DNA of 64,000 nucleotides from Streptomyces rishiriensis. Its GTDB lineage: Bacteria > Actinomycetota > Actinomycetes > Streptomycetales > Streptomycetaceae. The position numbers were made by a program, and so were the translations under genes. How positions within the stretch are numbered: position 1 is the first letter of the stretch; each line of letters opens with the position of its first letter. The stretch spans positions 4,464,001 through 4,528,000 of the forward strand of contig NZ_JAUSWV010000002.1 in NCBI RefSeq assembly GCF_030815485.1, given 5' to 3'. This document shows, in pieces, positions 9,679 to 17,889 of this stretch. Under the pieces are notes generated by a model. It saw nothing but the letters and a program-made list of their open reading frames with translations. It searched no databases and had not been told where the DNA came from.

Positions 9679-9924
9679 CTAGATGCCTTCGATGCGCTTC
9701 ATGCCCTCCATCGCCTTCTGCCGGCGGCGGGTCTCGAGGGCGCGCCTGATCGTGTGGATGCGGACCGCGGTGAACACGGCGACGGCGGTGCCGAGGGCGG
9801 CCCCGATCCACTCCTGGTCCCGGATGGCGGCGTAGAAGAGGAGACCGCTGAAGGGGATGCCGACGGCGACGAGCAGAGGTTCGCGCACCCAGAACGGGAG
9901 GGCGCGCACGATGAGACCGATCAT
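9679..9924 (-). CDS. Small two-helix membrane protein of unknown function
   Basis: An 81-residue protein with hydrophobic segments at about residues 14-32 (REPLLVAVGIPFSGLLFYAAI) and 38-55 (EWIGAALGTAVAVFTAVRI), followed by a basic, Met/Lys/Arg-rich tail (IRRALETRRRQKAMEG) predicted to be cytoplasmic. Codon use is normal for the genome, with the expected GC third positions. I do not recognise the family. It lies tail to tail with the MarR gene and shares no obvious operon. Confidence 0.65.
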   Translation of the reverse strand: MIGLIVRALPFWVREPLLVAVGIPFSGLLFYAAIRDQEWIGAALGTAVAVFTAVRIHTIRRALETRRRQKAMEGMKRIEGI

Positions 9925-10116
9925 CCGGTCACTTCAGCAGGCGCGGCCCGTCCGGGCTGTGATGGAGGCCACAATTCCGGGTGGAGGAACAGAGCCGCGA
10001 AGAAGGGCGGTTCGCGGACCTCGGTTGGTGAACCGTTGACCGCCTCGACGAAACGTTGACCACTTCGCGGAGGAGTGCGGACGAACGGAAGGGCGAGTCA
10101 TGAGGATGGCCCGACC

Positions 10117-10122
10117 TAGATT
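10117..10122 (+). promoter_or_regulatory. -10 element of a leaderless promoter
   Basis: TAGATT is separated by exactly six bases from the ATG at 10129, which places the transcription start at or next to the start codon. No Shine-Dalgarno sequence is present. A -35 element is not clear. Confidence 0.5.
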
Positions 10123-10128
10123 CGCTGC

Positions 10129-10832
10129 ATGTCCATGCCACAGCGGCCCCGCCGGCCCGTGCGGGCTGCCGCCACGCTCCCCGTGCTCCCCTACCGCAAG
10201 CCCACCAAGGGCCGCGACTACTGGGTGATCGACGACGTTTTCCCCGAGGCCGATGTCACCGCGATCCGCGATCGGTGTCTCGCCAAGGACGACTGGGTCA
10301 AGGGCTACCCGTACACAGCGGAGAGCTGGCCCGGGCTGCGCACCATGCCCGGTCTCGAACCCGGTGAACTCGGGCGCGTGAGCGGCTGGTGCGCAAGGCG
10401 ACCGGGGCGGGGAAGCTGTGGGTGCAGCGGGCGCCCGGTGGCGGCACCCTCAACCACAACTGCATCCAGGTGGTGGGGGAGGGCGAGAGCGCGCCCCGCC
10501 CGCACGCCGACTCCCGGGCGCTCTGCCGGTACGCGGCCGTCCTGTACCTCAACCCGGCCGTACCCAAGGACTGCGGGACCAGCTTCTACCGGCAGTCGCT
10601 GCCCGGCGGGCGGCTCGGCGGGAACGTCGTCCAGGCCCCGCACGACAACCTGGTCGAAGCGCTCGGCACCCGGTTCGTCGCGCCGGACGCCTTCGAGGAG
10701 GACGTACGGGTCCCCCACAAGCACAATCGGCTGCTCCTCTACAACGCCAACCTCGTGCACAGCGCGACCGGTTACTCCGGTACGACGCTGCAGGAGAAGC
10801 GGATGACGGCCGTCTTCTTCTGGATGGCGTGA
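10129..10832 (+). pseudogene. DUF6445 family protein, reading frame interrupted by a 1-nt frameshift
   Basis: The N-terminal part (KGRDYWVIDDVFPEAD, DDWVKGYPYTAESWPGLRTMPG) is read from ATG 10129, but the rest (RKATGAGKLWVQRAPGGG, HNCIQVVGEGESAPRPHADS, up to EKRMTAVFFWMA) is in the -1 frame and ends at 10832. The switch must fall between 10367 and 10389, as the second frame is closed by TGA at 10365-10367. The two halves together make about 234 residues, the expected length. The HADSR and HSATGY positions resemble an Fe(II)/2-oxoglutarate dioxygenase-like double-stranded beta-helix. Either one base is missing from the sequence or the gene is freshly inactivated. No slippery heptamer suggests programmed shifting. 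Confidence 0.8.
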
Positions 10833-10894
10833 GCGCCTGTCCGACACCCCCCCCGCGAGGCGCACGTCGGCGGCGAGTATGCGGACGGTCCGCG

Positions 10895-11425
10895 TCAGTA
10901 CCGCACCGCCCGCGCCACCTCCGCCTTCACCGCGCCGGACAGCGTGCGGTTGCTGCGCGCCGTCGCCTTGCCGGTCTTGCCCGCTGCCACGTCGGAGACG
11001 GTGGTGACGACCGTGTCGAGCCGGTTGCCGGCGGAATCGGTGAAGTCGACCTGGACGGAGAAGGACCTGGACTTGTCGGAGGAGTTGGAGACGGTCACGT
11101 CCACGGTGGCCCGGTCGTCCCCGTCGGTGGCCGGGGTGCCGAGTTTCACGTCGGACCTCGCGTCGACGCCGTCCTTGATCTCGTCCAGCTCCCGGCTCGC
11201 CGACGCCGATGCCGACGCGAACGCCGACGACGCCTCGGAGGCGAAGCCGGAGGCGAGGGAGGACGCGGCCGCGGTGGCCTCCCTGCCCAGCGACTCGGCC
11301 GCCGAGGCGGCCCTGCTGGCCGCGGACGACACCGAGGAGGGGGTGTCGTCGTCCGAGCAGCCGGTGAGCAGGGCGGCGCAGCAGATCGCCGCCGTCGTCA
11401 GCAGCACGCTTGTGGTGCGTGGCAT
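10895..11425 (-). CDS. Putative lipoprotein with an FxLYD-like beta domain
   Basis: A 176-residue protein. ATG 11425 is preceded by AGGAGGAG at ideal spacing. The N-terminus is a lipoprotein signal with lipobox LLTGC, so Cys about 23 would be diacylglyceryl-modified. Next comes an Ala/Ser-rich helical or disordered stretch (about residues 30-85) and then a beta-sandwich of the FxLYD type (VDVTVSNSSDKSRSFSVQVDF, VVTTVSDVAAGKTGKA). These domains occur in actinobacterial surface lipoproteins with no defined function. It is divergent from the DUF7144 gene. Confidence 0.8.
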   Translation of the reverse strand: MPRTTSVLLTTAAICCAALLTGCSDDDTPSSVSSAASRAASAAESLGREATAAASSLASGFASEASSAFASASASASRELDEIKDGVDARSDVKLGTPATDGDDRATVDVTVSNSSDKSRSFSVQVDFTDSAGNRLDTVVTTVSDVAAGKTGKATARSNRTLSGAVKAEVARAVRY

Positions 11426-11583
11426 TTTGTCTCCTCCTGAGGGGTCCGCGGGGCTTCCACCAGTGAAGGCGCGCTCCGGTCCGTCCGCATGCCGGGTCAC
11501 CCGTACGGCGCACCCCCGTGGTGGCGGGCTCCGTCCGGACGGAGGGTCGGTGGAGAACACCGACAGAGAGACGGGACAGCGCC

Positions 11584-12072
11584 ATGAGCGATCAGCCGCA
11601 CTCCCAGCCGTCGCAGGGTTCCCCGGTGTGGGACCCGTCCCACCAGGGCACCACTGCGCCGGGCCTGGGTTCACCCCCGTCGGCCGGGGGTGGACTGGCT
11701 GCCGGTGGGGTCGTCTTCGGCGGTGTGCTCATGTTCGTGAGCGGTTTCCTCGCCGTGTTCCAGGGCATCGCCGCGATCGCCCAGGACGACGTCTACGCCC
11801 GGATCGGCAGCTATGTCTACGAGATGAGCCTGACCGGCTGGGGCTGGGTCCTGCTGATCGTGGGCGTCGTGGCCGTGCTGACCGGCTGGGGTCTGCTGAG
11901 CGGGGGCGAGTGGGCCGGATGGGCCCGGATCAGCGGTCTGGCACTGGCCTCCCTGAGCCTGGTCCTGCAGTTCCTGTTCCTGCCGTACGCGCCGTTCTGG
12001 GCGGTCATCCAGATCGCCATCGACGTGTTCGTGATCTGGGCGCTGGCCGCCTACCGTCCCCAGCAGGCGTAG
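11584..12072 (+). CDS. DUF7144-type four-helix membrane protein
   Basis: A 162-residue protein with a disordered Gln/Pro/Ser N-terminus (about 40 residues) and four transmembrane segments: GGVVFGGVLMFVSGFLAVFQG, GWVLLIVGVVAVLTGWGLL, ISGLALASLSLVLQFLFLP and VIQIAIDVFVIWALA. This small family is frequent in Streptomyces and is often annotated as an integral membrane protein; function unknown. ATG 11584 is preferred over an upstream GTG at 11518 because the 22 extra residues lack family character. Confidence 0.75.
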   Translation: MSDQPHSQPSQGSPVWDPSHQGTTAPGLGSPPSAGGGLAAGGVVFGGVLMFVSGFLAVFQGIAAIAQDDVYARIGSYVYEMSLTGWGWVLLIVGVVAVLTGWGLLSGGEWAGWARISGLALASLSLVLQFLFLPYAPFWAVIQIAIDVFVIWALAAYRPQQA

Positions 12073-12096
12073 TCCTTCCCCGGCCACCGCCCGCGG

Positions 12097-12945
12097 TCAG
12101 GGCGTCACGGCCGCTGCGGTGACCTGGACGTCCTTCCGGCGCAGCCACGGCAGGGGCGGCACCGCCGATCCGACGTACGGGGTGATCCGCACCTCGAAGT
12201 GCAGGTGCGGCCCGGTGACGTTGCCGGTCGCCCCGGACAGACCGATGCGCTGTCCGGCCGTGAGGCGTCCGCCCTTGCGCACGTCGATGCGCGACAGGTG
12301 GGCGTACTGGGTGAAGTAGCCGTCGCGGTGGCGGATCACGACCTGGTTGCCGAAGCCGTCGCCGCAGGTCGTGGCGCGGACGGTGCCGGAGCCGACGGCG
12401 TACACCGGGGTACCGGAGTCCACGGCGAAGTCCTGGCCGGTGTGCCGGTGGGCCCAGCGGGAGCCCTTGGCGGCGTAGCCCGCGGAGAGCCAGTAGCGGC
12501 GGGTCGGGGCCGTCCAGGCGTGGGCGCGACGCTCCGGCGGGCGGCTCCGTTCGCCGAACGGACAGCGGCCGTCCCGTCCGGACGGGTCGACCGCCACCGG
12601 ATCGCCGGAGTTCCTGCCGGTGGACCACAGCAGGTCCCAGAGCTCCGCGCGGACCGCCTTGCGGCGGCGTTCGGCGTCCTTCACCTCGGTGGGAGAGGCG
12701 TCGGACTCGCGCAGCCGGTCGACCTGCGCGCGGGCGCGCTCGTGCGCGCGGACGGCACGGGCGGCCTCCTTGCGGAACCCGTCGCTCCCGGCGTCGGCGG
12801 GCACGGCGGCGAGCGCGAGCAGCAGGAGGGCCGGCAGCAGAAGGGCCGGCAGGGCGGCGCCGCTCGCGGCCCCGGTCGCCGTACGGAAGCGCACCCGCCA
12901 GTGTGTACGCGTTCGCGGGAGACGCGCGTGGTGTTCTCGTCCCAT
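12097..12945 (-). CDS. Secreted M23 (LytM-type) metallopeptidase
   Basis: A 282-residue secreted peptidoglycan hydrolase. A basic N-terminus and hydrophobic segment (residues 30-50) form the signal peptide, then an Arg/Glu-rich helical coiled-coil region (about 57-105), then the M23 domain. Zinc ligands are visible as H168 and D172 (HTGQD) and H249 in the HLHFEV motif, with H216 in YAHLS and H247 as further active-site histidines. It probably cuts peptide cross-links during growth or sporulation. Another long frame through the neighbouring gene joins it upstream, but the family start is ATG 12945. Confidence 0.88.
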   Translation of the reverse strand: MGREHHARLPRTRTHWRVRFRTATGAASGAALPALLLPALLLLALAAVPADAGSDGFRKEAARAVRAHERARAQVDRLRESDASPTEVKDAERRRKAVRAELWDLLWSTGRNSGDPVAVDPSGRDGRCPFGERSRPPERRAHAWTAPTRRYWLSAGYAAKGSRWAHRHTGQDFAVDSGTPVYAVGSGTVRATTCGDGFGNQVVIRHRDGYFTQYAHLSRIDVRKGGRLTAGQRIGLSGATGNVTGPHLHFEVRITPYVGSAVPPLPWLRRKDVQVTAAAVTP

Positions 12946-13007
12946 TGTGTGATCATCGGACCGATGGGGCGGTCGAGGACGGCAGCCGGCCCGCGTGGCG
13001 GCCGGGT

Positions 13008-14024
13008 TCAGCCGAACGGCCCCCCGACCAGGGACCGGTACACGGCCGACGACCGTGGATTGCCGGCACACCGCCACACGCCGTGCGGGCAGTAGTCGCT
13101 GATGGTCTGGTACAGCGGCCGGTGCTCGGCGAACCAGGTGAGCATGCCCCGCACGTACTCCGGGTTGTCGCCGTTGCGGTACAGCCCCCACTCCGGATAC
13201 GAGACCGGCTTGCCGTGCGCCCGCGCGAACCGCACGTGCGCGGCGAGGCCGTACGGCTCGGCGACCTGCTCCTCGAAGGACATGCCGTGCGGTTGGTCGT
13301 AGGCGTCCATGCCGATGACGTCGACGTACCGGTCGCCGGGATAGCAGTCGCTCCAGGGGACGGCGTCCGGCCCGCGACTGGGCGTGAACTCGAACCGGAG
13401 CCGCTGCCCTCCCTCCACGGACCGCATGGCGTCGACGATCCGCGCCCAGTACCGCTTCCAGGCCAGCGGGTCGGGCCCGCACCGGTGGGTGTAGGTGATC
13501 CCGTTCATCTCCCACCCCACGACCAGCACGGCATCGGGCACCCCGAGCGCGACGAGCCGCCGGGCCAGGACCCGGAAGTGCCCGTCGTAGTCCCCGCGCG
13601 CCCCTCTGCGCAGCTCCTGCCGCACGACCCGGTCGGGCACATGGTCCTCGGTGCCCTCCAGCATCGGCACGTTGAGCACGAACATCCGGTCGGCGCGCTC
13701 CCGCCGCCACCGCGCCCAGTACTCCAGATACCCGGGCGCCCCCTCGATGTTGCTCCACCGGTCCCCCGGCAGATACGCGTGCCCGACCCGGGGCGTGGCC
13801 GCCCCGAGCCACCCGTCGAGCGCCGCGATCCGCCGCACACCGGCGTCGTCGTACCCGACGTACGCCCCGAAGGCCCCGGGCGGCGCGCCGACCCCCCGCC
13901 CGACGGGGACGGAGGCGGGCCCGGCGAGCAGGGCACAGGCGGCGAGAAGCGCGGTCAGCGGAGCCCGAAGGAGGCGAAGGAAGCGGAACACCGGCTCATG
14001 ATGGACGCGAACGGGGCCGGGCAC
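13008..14024 (-). CDS. GH26-like glycoside hydrolase (beta-mannanase type), exported
   Basis: A protein of up to 338 residues. An N-terminal hydrophobic segment (about residues 18-38) suggests export. The TIM-barrel domain has the GH26 acid/base in VVGWEMNG (E172) and the nucleophile in SYPEWGLY (E278), plus substrate-binding aromatics (VIGMDAYDQ, WSDCYPGD). GH26 enzymes cleave beta-mannans or mixed-linkage glucans. The ATG at 14024 overlaps the end of the GNAT gene; a GTG at 13991 just past the GNAT stop is an alternative, and neither has a strong ribosome binding site, so translational coupling is likely. Confidence 0.82.
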   Translation of the reverse strand: MPGPVRVHHEPVFRFLRLLRAPLTALLAACALLAGPASVPVGRGVGAPPGAFGAYVGYDDAGVRRIAALDGWLGAATPRVGHAYLPGDRWSNIEGAPGYLEYWARWRRERADRMFVLNVPMLEGTEDHVPDRVVRQELRRGARGDYDGHFRVLARRLVALGVPDAVLVVGWEMNGITYTHRCGPDPLAWKRYWARIVDAMRSVEGGQRLRFEFTPSRGPDAVPWSDCYPGDRYVDVIGMDAYDQPHGMSFEEQVAEPYGLAAHVRFARAHGKPVSYPEWGLYRNGDNPEYVRGMLTWFAEHRPLYQTISDYCPHGVWRCAGNPRSSAVYRSLVGGPFG

Positions 14025-14460
14025 GGGGCTCCCGTACCAGGAACACGTCTACGGAGACCTCGTGTTCGAACCTGAAGCCGTGCCGTTCGTAGAGGCGACG
14101 GGCCGGACTGCCGCGGAGGACGTCGACGCGCAGCCGGAGTGCCGAGCGGTCGGCCCCTTCGAGCAGCTCCCGCAGGACGGCCGTCCCGATACCGCGCCCC
14201 TGGGCGTGCGGCGCGAGGTAGAAGTGCTCCAGCCAGTGCGCGTCGTCCGCCGGACGCAGGGCGGCACAGCCGGCGAGGACGCCGTCCAGCTCGATGATCC
14301 GGGTGTGCGCGGGCACGAACCCGTCGCGCAGCCGCTGTCGCACACGGTGCTCGTCGTAGCGCCCGAGCCGCTCCAGATCGGCCCTCATCGCCACCGCCCG
14401 CACCTCCGCCACGGCCTCGACGTCGTCCGCCGTGGCCGGCCGGGTCACCCAGTCCGCCAT
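13996..14460 (-). CDS. GNAT family N-acetyltransferase
   Basis: A 154-residue single-domain acetyltransferase. The acetyl-CoA pyrophosphate loop is seen as APHAQGRGIGTAVL (motif A), with LRVDVLRGSPARRLYERHGFR as motif B. Start ATG 14460 gives the usual N-terminus (VTRPATADDVEAVAEV). The acceptor substrate is unknown; such stand-alone GNATs modify small amines or proteins. It overlaps the downstream GH26 gene by 29 bases on the same strand, which suggests co-transcription, although a functional link is not evident. Confidence 0.87.
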   Translation of the reverse strand: MADWVTRPATADDVEAVAEVRAVAMRADLERLGRYDEHRVRQRLRDGFVPAHTRIIELDGVLAGCAALRPADDAHWLEHFYLAPHAQGRGIGTAVLRELLEGADRSALRLRVDVLRGSPARRLYERHGFRFEHEVSVDVFLVREPRARPRSRPS

Positions 14461-14752
14461 GGCACAGATGCTACGGCCGGCGAGCGGCGACCCGCCGAGG
14501 GCCGGCGGCGACCCGGGCACCGGCCGGTGCTGCTTCCCGCTCCGCGACTTCCGGCGCCACCTGGGAACCCGCCGACTTCTGGGTTTCTTCGGTCGGTTTC
14601 TCACCCAACAGGCAACCCCGGCAGGCCATTTGCCTCTCTCACAGGTTGCTCAAAGCTTCGGCCGGGGTGCGAGGGGTGTGTTCCGACCCGGCCGGAGGTC
14701 TGGGCTGTCCAGTCCGATGCCACTGACCATGGCACTCGCAGACGAGGAACCG

Positions 14753-16495
14753 ATGACCAGATCGCAACACCGCAAGGGCCCCAAGCGCGCGGCGTTCGCC
14801 GCGGGGGCCGCGCTCACCGTCGTGGCCGCCGTAGCCGGCTCCGCTCCCGGCGCCGGGGCCGCGCCCGCGACCCCGGCCGGGACGCCGAAGCTCGCGCTCG
14901 TCGCCGCGTCGAAGGCCGTGACCGCCGACCGGTACGAGGGGGAACCCGGGGTCTACCTCGACCTCGGCACGTACGTCACCGTCGACAACGCTCCGCTGGA
15001 GCTGAAGGTGACGCGCAAGTCGTACAAGGACCCGATCGTCGCCCAGCAGATCCTGCGCAACGGGTCGAAGGTGACGACGAAGACGCTGCCCGCCGGGCTC
15101 GTCAAGAACTTCGGCGGTCTCCCGGACTTCCTGGAGGTCTCCATCAGGAACGCGGCCGGGGTGGAGGTGCAGAAGAGCAAGAGCAACTTCTGCCTGAACA
15201 ACGCCGCAGGCCGGCTGCGCCCGGACGCCCCGGCCACCTCGCACTATCCGGAGAGCTGCTCCACCAACCCCTTCACGCTCGGCTCGGTCTGGGGTGTCGA
15301 GAAGGGCTGGGCGGCCAACACCTCCGCCTTCGACTACGACAGGCCGCTGGATCTGGCGGCGGGTGAGTACACCGTCAAGGTGGCGGTGGCGAAGAAGTAC
15401 CGCGACCTGTTCGGCATCCCCGACGACCGGCCGACCATCGCACTGACCGTCCGGGAGATCAGCGACGGCGGGGAAGGCGGAGCCGGAGGGGGCGGCGGGG
15501 CCGGTCTCACCGCCCGCAGCGCCCATGGTGCCGACGGCGGCCATGGCGCGTCGCACGACATGGCCGGCATGGAAGGCATGGAGGGCATGGCCGGCGTGGG
15601 GGGTGGTCACGGTGGTCATCACTACGGGCCCCGCGGCGCCGACGCCCCCACGCCCTCCGCGCTCTCGCACGCCCTGGAGGCCCGCGGTCTCGCCCACCAC
15701 CTGGGCGACGGCGCCGGTCACACCGACGGCTCCCGGGTCGCGCCCGCGCTGAAGTCCGCCGCCGAGCGGCCCACCGGCCGGGCGGGCGTACCGGCCGGCG
15801 TGCCCAAGCCGGACCTGCGTTCGCTGCCCGCCTGGGACATCGCGGTCACCGACGGCGAGGACGGCGACGTGGCCGGCAAGGACTACCTCGCCTTCAGCGC
15901 CAACGTCTGGAACGCCGGCCCCGCGCCGCTCGTCGTGGACGGCTTCCGCAAGCCGGGCGCGGACCTGATGGACTCGTACCAGTACTTCTACGACGCCAAG
16001 GGCAAGCAGGTCGGCTACGCGCCGGCCGGCACCATGGAGTGGGACCCCCGGGTCGGCCACGAGCACTGGCACTTCACCGACTTCGCCAGCTACCGGCTGC
16101 TCGCCGCCGACCAGAAGGAGATCGTCAAGAGCGGCAAGGAGGCGTTCTGCCTCGCCAACACCGACGCCATCGACTACACGGTGAAGAACGCCAACTGGCA
16201 CCCGTTCAACACCGATCTGTCGACCGCCTGCGGTCAGCAGAACTCGATCTCCGTGCGGGAGGTCCTCGACGTCGGCTCCGGTGACACGTACACCCAGTAC
16301 CGTCCCGGCCAGTCCTTCGACATCACCGGCCTGCCGAACGGCACCTACTACATCCAGGTCGTCGCCAACCCGGCGAACCGCCTCCAGGAGAGCGACACCA
16401 AGAACAACGTCTCCCTGCGCAAGGTCGTCCTGGGCGGCGCCGAGGGTGCCCGCACGGTCTCGGTCCCGCCGGTCGGCCTGATCAACGCCCCTTAA
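14753..16495 (+). CDS. Lysyl oxidase family copper protein with Met/His-rich linker
   Basis: A 580-residue secreted protein. A signal peptide (to about residue 42, ending GAGAAPA) leads into an N-terminal beta domain. The C-terminal lysyl-oxidase domain carries the copper-binding signature GHEHWHFTDF (H436, H438, H440) and further conserved pieces (VVDGFRKPGADLMDS, WHPFNTDLSTACGQQN, GLPNGTYYIQVVANP). Lysyl oxidases deaminate lysine epsilon-amines using copper and a quinone cofactor; bacterial members are implicated in copper-dependent development. Between the domains (about residues 255-295) lies a stretch with repeated MEGM and HGGHH, which looks like a copper-collecting segment. ATG 14753 follows a GAGGAA site. 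Confidence 0.87.
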   Translation: MTRSQHRKGPKRAAFAAGAALTVVAAVAGSAPGAGAAPATPAGTPKLALVAASKAVTADRYEGEPGVYLDLGTYVTVDNAPLELKVTRKSYKDPIVAQQILRNGSKVTTKTLPAGLVKNFGGLPDFLEVSIRNAAGVEVQKSKSNFCLNNAAGRLRPDAPATSHYPESCSTNPFTLGSVWGVEKGWAANTSAFDYDRPLDLAAGEYTVKVAVAKKYRDLFGIPDDRPTIALTVREISDGGEGGAGGGGGAGLTARSAHGADGGHGASHDMAGMEGMEGMAGVGGGHGGHHYGPRGADAPTPSALSHALEARGLAHHLGDGAGHTDGSRVAPALKSAAERPTGRAGVPAGVPKPDLRSLPAWDIAVTDGEDGDVAGKDYLAFSANVWNAGPAPLVVDGFRKPGADLMDSYQYFYDAKGKQVGYAPAGTMEWDPRVGHEHWHFTDFASYRLLAADQKEIVKSGKEAFCLANTDAIDYTVKNANWHPFNTDLSTACGQQNSISVREVLDVGSGDTYTQYRPGQSFDITGLPNGTYYIQVVANPANRLQESDTKNNVSLRKVVLGGAEGARTVSVPPVGLINAP

Positions 16496-16539
16496 TCGAA
16501 AGGCGCGTTGGCGGTGCACATGTCAGGCTGAGTGGTGCC

Positions 16540-17688
16540 ATGCGCCCCTTCACCGCACCCCCTGATGCCCCCGACCCCTACGACCGGCCGCCGTACCGCG
16601 TCACCCGCGCCCCGGCCCGCCTGAGCGGGCCGGGTGCGTGGGCGATCGACGCACTGCTGCCCTGGCGGCTGGCCCGCAGGATCTACGGCCCGTTCGCGAT
16701 GTTCCGGTTCGACGCGGCCGACGCGGTGGGGCTGGGCGGATTCGGGCAGCCCCCGGTGGCGGCCGCCCTCGTCGAGCCGGCCGCCGATCCGCTCATCGAA
16801 CGGCTGCTGCTGCCCCGGGCGCTGCTGGGACTGGGCATCCTGGTGTTCGTCATCGGCCTGTTCACGGACGGCGATCTCTTCGGTCCGGCCGAACAGTGGC
16901 TCACCGACGCGGTGCTGATGCTCGCGACCGGGCCGGTGGCGCTGCTCCTGGCCTGCGCCCCGCTCGTCGCCCTGGCCCGCCCCGGAACCCGGGTGACGGT
17001 GGCCCGGCTGTGCGCCCGCCCCTTCCTCACCGCGCTGATCACCACCCTCTTCTGCGCACTGTTCGTGCTCTGGGCGATCCACGGCTACGACTACGAGCCC
17101 GACAGCGCGACCTGGCTGCTCCCGCTGGTGGTCTTCGGTCCCTGGCTCATGGTGTTCTCCGGCTCCGTCCTCTTCCTCATCCACCGCAACGCCTTCGGCG
17201 TCGGCGGCCATCCCCTCGTCCGTCCCCTGGCGAGCGTCCCGCTCGTCTGGCTGACGGCACTCGCGCACTACGCCCTCGTCGACGCCGTGGCGGCCCTGCC
17301 CGACGCGCACCCGACCTCGTCCTACTGGTCGGCCCTGTTCGCGGGTCCGGCCGGCGTCACCGTCACCGCCGTGGTGGAGGTGTTCCTCCTGCGCCGTCGC
17401 CACGGCGTCGGCTTCCGGGGGCCGTTGCCCGGTTGGCGGCCCCCGCCGCCCCGGGTCAGGGCGGTCCCGGCCGCCCTCGTCGAGCGACTGCGCGTCGATA
17501 TGGCTCGTGGCGCCGCCGCCTACTGGCCGCACTGGACCGACCGCGACGGTGTCGTCTGGGCGGCGACTCCCGCGACGCACGCAGGCGGACAGGTCATGTG
17601 GCCGTACGTGCCCACGTTCACCGCACGGCACCGGCCCACGCCGAGGCCGGAGGTCGAACGGACGGCGGGACCGCTGCACCCGCGGTGA
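16540..17688 (+). CDS. Six-helix integral membrane protein of unknown function
   Basis: A 382-residue protein with a cytoplasmic-looking N-terminus (WRLARRIYGPFAMFRFDAADAVGLGG) and about six transmembrane segments between residues 88 and 272, followed by a soluble Pro/Arg-rich tail. GC3 pattern supports coding. It starts 45 bases after the lysyl oxidase stop with no terminator between, so read-through is possible. I do not recognise the family; no transporter or enzyme motif is visible. Confidence 0.7.
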   Translation: MRPFTAPPDAPDPYDRPPYRVTRAPARLSGPGAWAIDALLPWRLARRIYGPFAMFRFDAADAVGLGGFGQPPVAAALVEPAADPLIERLLLPRALLGLGILVFVIGLFTDGDLFGPAEQWLTDAVLMLATGPVALLLACAPLVALARPGTRVTVARLCARPFLTALITTLFCALFVLWAIHGYDYEPDSATWLLPLVVFGPWLMVFSGSVLFLIHRNAFGVGGHPLVRPLASVPLVWLTALAHYALVDAVAALPDAHPTSSYWSALFAGPAGVTVTAVVEVFLLRRRHGVGFRGPLPGWRPPPPRVRAVPAALVERLRVDMARGAAAYWPHWTDRDGVVWAATPATHAGGQVMWPYVPTFTARHRPTPRPEVERTAGPLHPR

Positions 17689-17889
17689 GCGGAAGACGGT
17701 CGGACGCGCCCGGCGGTCACCTGCCCTCGGGGGCAACCCTTGGGGGGCTCCGTGAGTCTCCTGAGTCATCTGTGCTTTTCGGACGTATTCCTGCACGCGT
17801 GTAGGGTTCCGACGTTCGGCGGTGACCAACGCCGACGATCCGAGCACGGTGTACGGGGTGAAACAGCCGAGGCGGAGGAGCGAGCGCCG

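Noticed and set aside
10360..10395. Programmed -1 frameshift in the DUF6445 gene
   Set aside because: No slippery heptamer or stimulating hairpin is visible in the shift window.
12097..13812. Single 571-residue gene spanning the M23 and GH26 loci
   Set aside because: Only the last 282 residues fit a family; the upstream part lies antisense-frame to the GH26 gene and is Arg/Ala-rich noise.
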